A stretch of 64,000 bases of DNA from an uncultured Bacteroidales bacterium (GTDB lineage: Bacteria > Bacteroidota > Bacteroidia > Bacteroidales > Muribaculaceae), in contig CAMWPM010000008.1 in NCBI GenBank assembly GCA_947176235.1, positions 1 through 64,000 on the forward strand, read 5' to 3'. Both the position numbers and the translations under genes were made by a program. The stretch's first letter is position 1. Each line of letters begins with the position of its first letter. Under the pieces are notes generated by a model. That model searched no databases. It was not told where the DNA came from and saw nothing but the letters and a program-made list of their open reading frames with translations. This document shows, piece after piece, positions 61,466 to 64,000 of this stretch.

Positions 61466-64000
61466 TTAGAATTCAACTCTGATGCCGCCTGAGATGCAGC
61501 GGAGTGCCGAGTAAGTTCCGGTGGTCACCGAAGTGTAGCTCGTGCGGGGGTCCAGACCCTTGCGCTTGCTCCAGAGTGCCACGTTGTCGGCTGCGCCGTA
61601 CACGTGCACCTTCTCAAGTCCGATCTTGCGGGTCAGCTTCACGGGAATCGTGTAGCCTACGGAGATATTGTTGAGCGACAGATAATTCGAGCTGATCAGA
61701 CCGAATGTGTTGCTGTTGTCTGCAAGGCTGTAGGTGCCCAGCGAGTTCAGGCCCGGGATATTGGAGTTGGGGTTCTCGGGAGTCCATGCCTTCAGGATGT
61801 CAGCGTGCCAGTTGGAGCCAAGGCTGCCCGACTTACCGCGGTGGAGCATTTCCATGTAACCGGTGTCATACACGCGACCGCCGAGCTGGTAGCCGAACTG
61901 GATCGAGAAGTCGAAGCCGTAAGCCTGGATCGAAGTGCCGAAGCCGCCGTAGAAGGTCGGGAGGAAGTTACCGGTCAGCTTGCGGTTGTTGGAGCGTGCG
62001 GTGTCGAAGTTTTCGGTCTTGTACTCGTTGCCGTCATCGTCCTTTGCCCAGAACATCGGGTTACCGTTCTCGGGGTTGACGCCGGCATACTCTACCATAT
62101 AGTACTGGTACATCGAGTCACCCTCCTTGTAGATGCGCAGACCGCTGATCATCTCGCCGCCCAGATCCGGGTGGAGCTTAAGCACCTTGTTCTTGATCCA
62201 GGTGCCGTTGAAGTTCACGTCCCATGTGAAGTTCTTCATCACCACGGGGCGCAGGCGAAGCTCGATTTCAATACCGTTGTTGCGCATCGAACCCACGTTC
62301 ATCGGGATCGTCGAATAGCCGTTCGACGGCGCTACGGGACGGTTGTAGAGCATGTCGGAAGTCTGACGCTGGAAATATTCGATCGTACCGTCGATTCTGC
62401 CCTGGAAGAAGCTGAAGTCAAAGCCCGTGTTGAAGGCGTTCGAGGTCTCCCATGTCAGGTCAGGGTTGCCCTTGTAGACGAGGTTGCCGTCCTGCCATGA
62501 TTCCGTACCGAGCAGCTCATACTGGTCGAGATAAGCGTAGTTGTTGCCGATGTTGTCATTACCCTGCTGGCCGAACGATGCCTTGAACTTCAACATGTCG
62601 AGCCACTCGCGCGAGTCAGCCATGAAGTTCTCCTTGGCGATGTCCCAGGCAGCCGAGAGCGACCAGAAGTTACCCCAGCGCTTGTCAGGAGCGAAGCGCG
62701 ACGATGCGTCGCGGCGGTAGCTCACGCTTGCGAAGTAGCGCGTGTCGTAGTCGTAGTTCACACGTCCGAAGATACCGCGTGTTGCGTACTGCGAGCGGCT
62801 TCCGTAGCCCTTGCGGTTGGTGTCCTCAAGCGTGTTGTTGATTGCCCAGCTGTTGGGGTTGTAGAGGTTGCGGCCCGTGGCATACACCTGCTCCACGTAG
62901 AGCTCGTAGCTCTCGTAGCCCACCATGTAGTCGAAGCTGTTGGCGCCGAAGCTGTGGCGGTAGTTGGCGATAGCCTGCAGGTTCAGGCCCGAAGTGCGGG
63001 TCTGGTACTGATAAGCGGCACCGCCCGATGAAGCGTACGTGCCGTACTGCTTGTTGTACAGATAGTGATTGCGGGTGTTGTCGAGAGTGTAGCCGACAGT
63101 GCCGGTGATCGACAGGCCCTTCACGGGAGTGAGCTGAGCGAACCACTTGCCGTTGAACACGTCCATCAGCGTCTCGCTCGTGTCATATTTCAGGATAGCG
63201 GCGGGGTTGGAGCCGGGCATGTAGCCGGAGCGTGCCACGCCGCCCGTGTAGCGGCCGTCACCGAAGTCGTAGATCGGATCGCCCGTAGCCGAGTCGGTCA
63301 TGTAGCTGCCGTCGGCATTGCGTACGAAGAAAGGATAGACCGGAGCCATGCGGTTGACCACCGAGAAAGCGTTGGTCGACAATCCCGTCGACGTCTGACC
63401 CGAAGGATAACCCATGTTCACGTACGAATAAGCCAGATTCGTGCCGAGTTTCAGCCAGCTCTTAGCCTGATAGTCCACGGCTGCGCGCGTGGCGAGACGC
63501 TTGTAGTTCGAGCCCTGGATCACACCCTCGTCGCCCAGGTAAGCGGCGCTCAGGTAGTAGTTCAGGCGGTCGGTGCCTCCCGAGATCGAGAGGTTGTACT
63601 CCTGACGCAGACCGTTGGTGAACGTCAGATCTTCCCAGTTGTCGGGAGTGAAATAGTTCTTGCCGTTGCTGTAGCCGAGAGTGGCGTTGGGGTTCAGCTT
63701 GCCGTTCAGGCCCACGAGCGACTGTCCCGCAGGAGCCGTGAACACCTGATAGCCCATATATTCGATCATCTGCTGATTGGCGAGCATATTGGCGGCATTT
63801 GCGCTGTAGCCCGTGCCCAGAAGTCCGTTATTGAGGGCGGCGTAAGCCAGTTCATAGTATTGTGCGGGATCCTTGATCACATTGTAGTTCTTGATCTCGC
63901 GGGAGTTGCCGCCCCAGCGGGCATCAAGAGTGATCTTGGCATTGCCTTGCTGACCCTGCTTCGTGGTGATGAGGATCACACCGTTGGCACCGCGCGCACC
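61466..64000 (-). CDS. SusC/RagA-family TonB-linked outer-membrane transporter, 5' part outside window
   Basis: 844 visible residues; the frame is open to the window edge, where it reads GARGANGVILITTKQGQQGN, the end of the plug domain, so the signal, TonB box and carboxypeptidase-like domain are missing. It is followed by a long barrel with SusC-typical WSLSAAWDIAKENF, the NTGFDFSFFQGRIDGTIEYF segment and the C-terminal ISGGIRVEF. With SusD it forms the importer of a polysaccharide- or peptide-utilisation locus. The start lies beyond the window. Confidence 0.93.
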   Translation of the reverse strand, partial: GARGANGVILITTKQGQQGNAKITLDARWGGNSREIKNYNVIKDPAQYYELAYAALNNGLLGTGYSANAANMLANQQMIEYMGYQVFTAPAGQSLVGLNGKLNPNATLGYSNGKNYFTPDNWEDLTFTNGLRQEYNLSISGGTDRLNYYLSAAYLGDEGVIQGSNYKRLATRAAVDYQAKSWLKLGTNLAYSYVNMGYPSGQTSTGLSTNAFSVVNRMAPVYPFFVRNADGSYMTDSATGDPIYDFGDGRYTGGVARSGYMPGSNPAAILKYDTSETLMDVFNGKWFAQLTPVKGLSITGTVGYTLDNTRNHYLYNKQYGTYASSGGAAYQYQTRTSGLNLQAIANYRHSFGANSFDYMVGYESYELYVEQVYATGRNLYNPNSWAINNTLEDTNRKGYGSRSQYATRGIFGRVNYDYDTRYFASVSYRRDASSRFAPDKRWGNFWSLSAAWDIAKENFMADSREWLDMLKFKASFGQQGNDNIGNNYAYLDQYELLGTESWQDGNLVYKGNPDLTWETSNAFNTGFDFSFFQGRIDGTIEYFQRQTSDMLYNRPVAPSNGYSTIPMNVGSMRNNGIEIELRLRPVVMKNFTWDVNFNGTWIKNKVLKLHPDLGGEMISGLRIYKEGDSMYQYYMVEYAGVNPENGNPMFWAKDDDGNEYKTENFDTARSNNRKLTGNFLPTFYGGFGTSIQAYGFDFSIQFGYQLGGRVYDTGYMEMLHRGKSGSLGSNWHADILKAWTPENPNSNIPGLNSLGTYSLADNSNTFGLISSNYLSLNNISVGYTIPVKLTRKIGLEKVHVYGAADNVALWSKRKGLDPRTSYTSVTTGTYSALRCISGGIRVEF

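Noticed and set aside
1-64000. tRNA or rRNA genes, CRISPR arrays, prophage or insertion sequences
   Set aside because: None was recognised in the intergenic spaces by reading; small non-coding RNAs cannot be excluded without a covariance search.

Overview
The window looks like chromosome from a gut-type member of the Bacteroidales, most like a Muribaculaceae relative. I infer this from the protein families (SusC/SusD pair, DUF4954, DUF4492 beside cydAB, PorT/PorP/GldKLMN), from fusA running straight into rpsJ without tuf, and from promoters of the Bacteroidetes type (TTTG or TTG, about 20 nt, then TAnnTTTG). The family-level placement is inference; the phylum and order are well supported.

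Layout. (1) 1-8697, minus strand: the joined str/S10 operon rpsL-rpsG-fusA-rpsJ-rplC-D-W-B-rpsS-rplV-rpsC-rplP-rpmC-rpsQ (rpsQ cut by the window edge). It has a clear promoter before rpsL and candidate regulatory RNA structures in the rpsL leader, before rpsG and between rpsJ and rplC. (2) 8.9-12.3 kb: a DUF4954 protein and a GlmU-like protein, both with left-handed beta-helix repeats, diverge from a 17-bp palindrome that is a -7 box on each strand. (3) 12.3-27.6 kb, mostly minus: antiporter and asd; prfB (programmed +1 frameshift) with argB; a secreted muramidase; pepD with a TPR lipoprotein; a plus-strand pair (small membrane protein, OmpH-like lipoprotein); then lipoprotein-SUI1-AddA-like helicase/nuclease. 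(4) 27.9-40.9 kb, plus: an outer-membrane barrel, a thioredoxin-like protein, an AT-rich orphan MNT nucleotidyltransferase with a possible HEPN remnant, an esterase-GH3 pair, a YfhO membrane protein, a methyltransferase-like protein and a XerD-type recombinase. (5) 41.0-44.0 kb, minus: DUF4492-cydA-cydB, cytochrome bd oxidase. (6) 44.1-55.6 kb, plus: an Asn/Gly/His-rich secreted protein, then a 10-kb type IX secretion (T9SS) operon porU-porT-porP-gldK-gldL-gldM-gldN. (7) 55.7-64.0 kb, minus: a subtilisin-like protease ending in a T9SS sorting domain, and upstream of it a lipoprotein-SusD-SusC set (SusC cut by the window edge).

How they fit together. The T9SS operon supplies the GldLM motor, the GldKN ring, PorP/PorT and the PorU sortase. 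The convergent protease next door is a plausible cargo. With the SusCD-lipoprotein set, this suggests extracellular proteolysis feeding a TonB-dependent importer, comparable in outline to RagAB peptide uptake. That link is inferred from proximity and sorting signals only. No CRISPR array, prophage, insertion sequence, tRNA or rRNA gene was recognised. The only gene-free stretch over 300 bases is 8517-8958; it carries the rpsL promoter and leader and the DUF4954 terminator.
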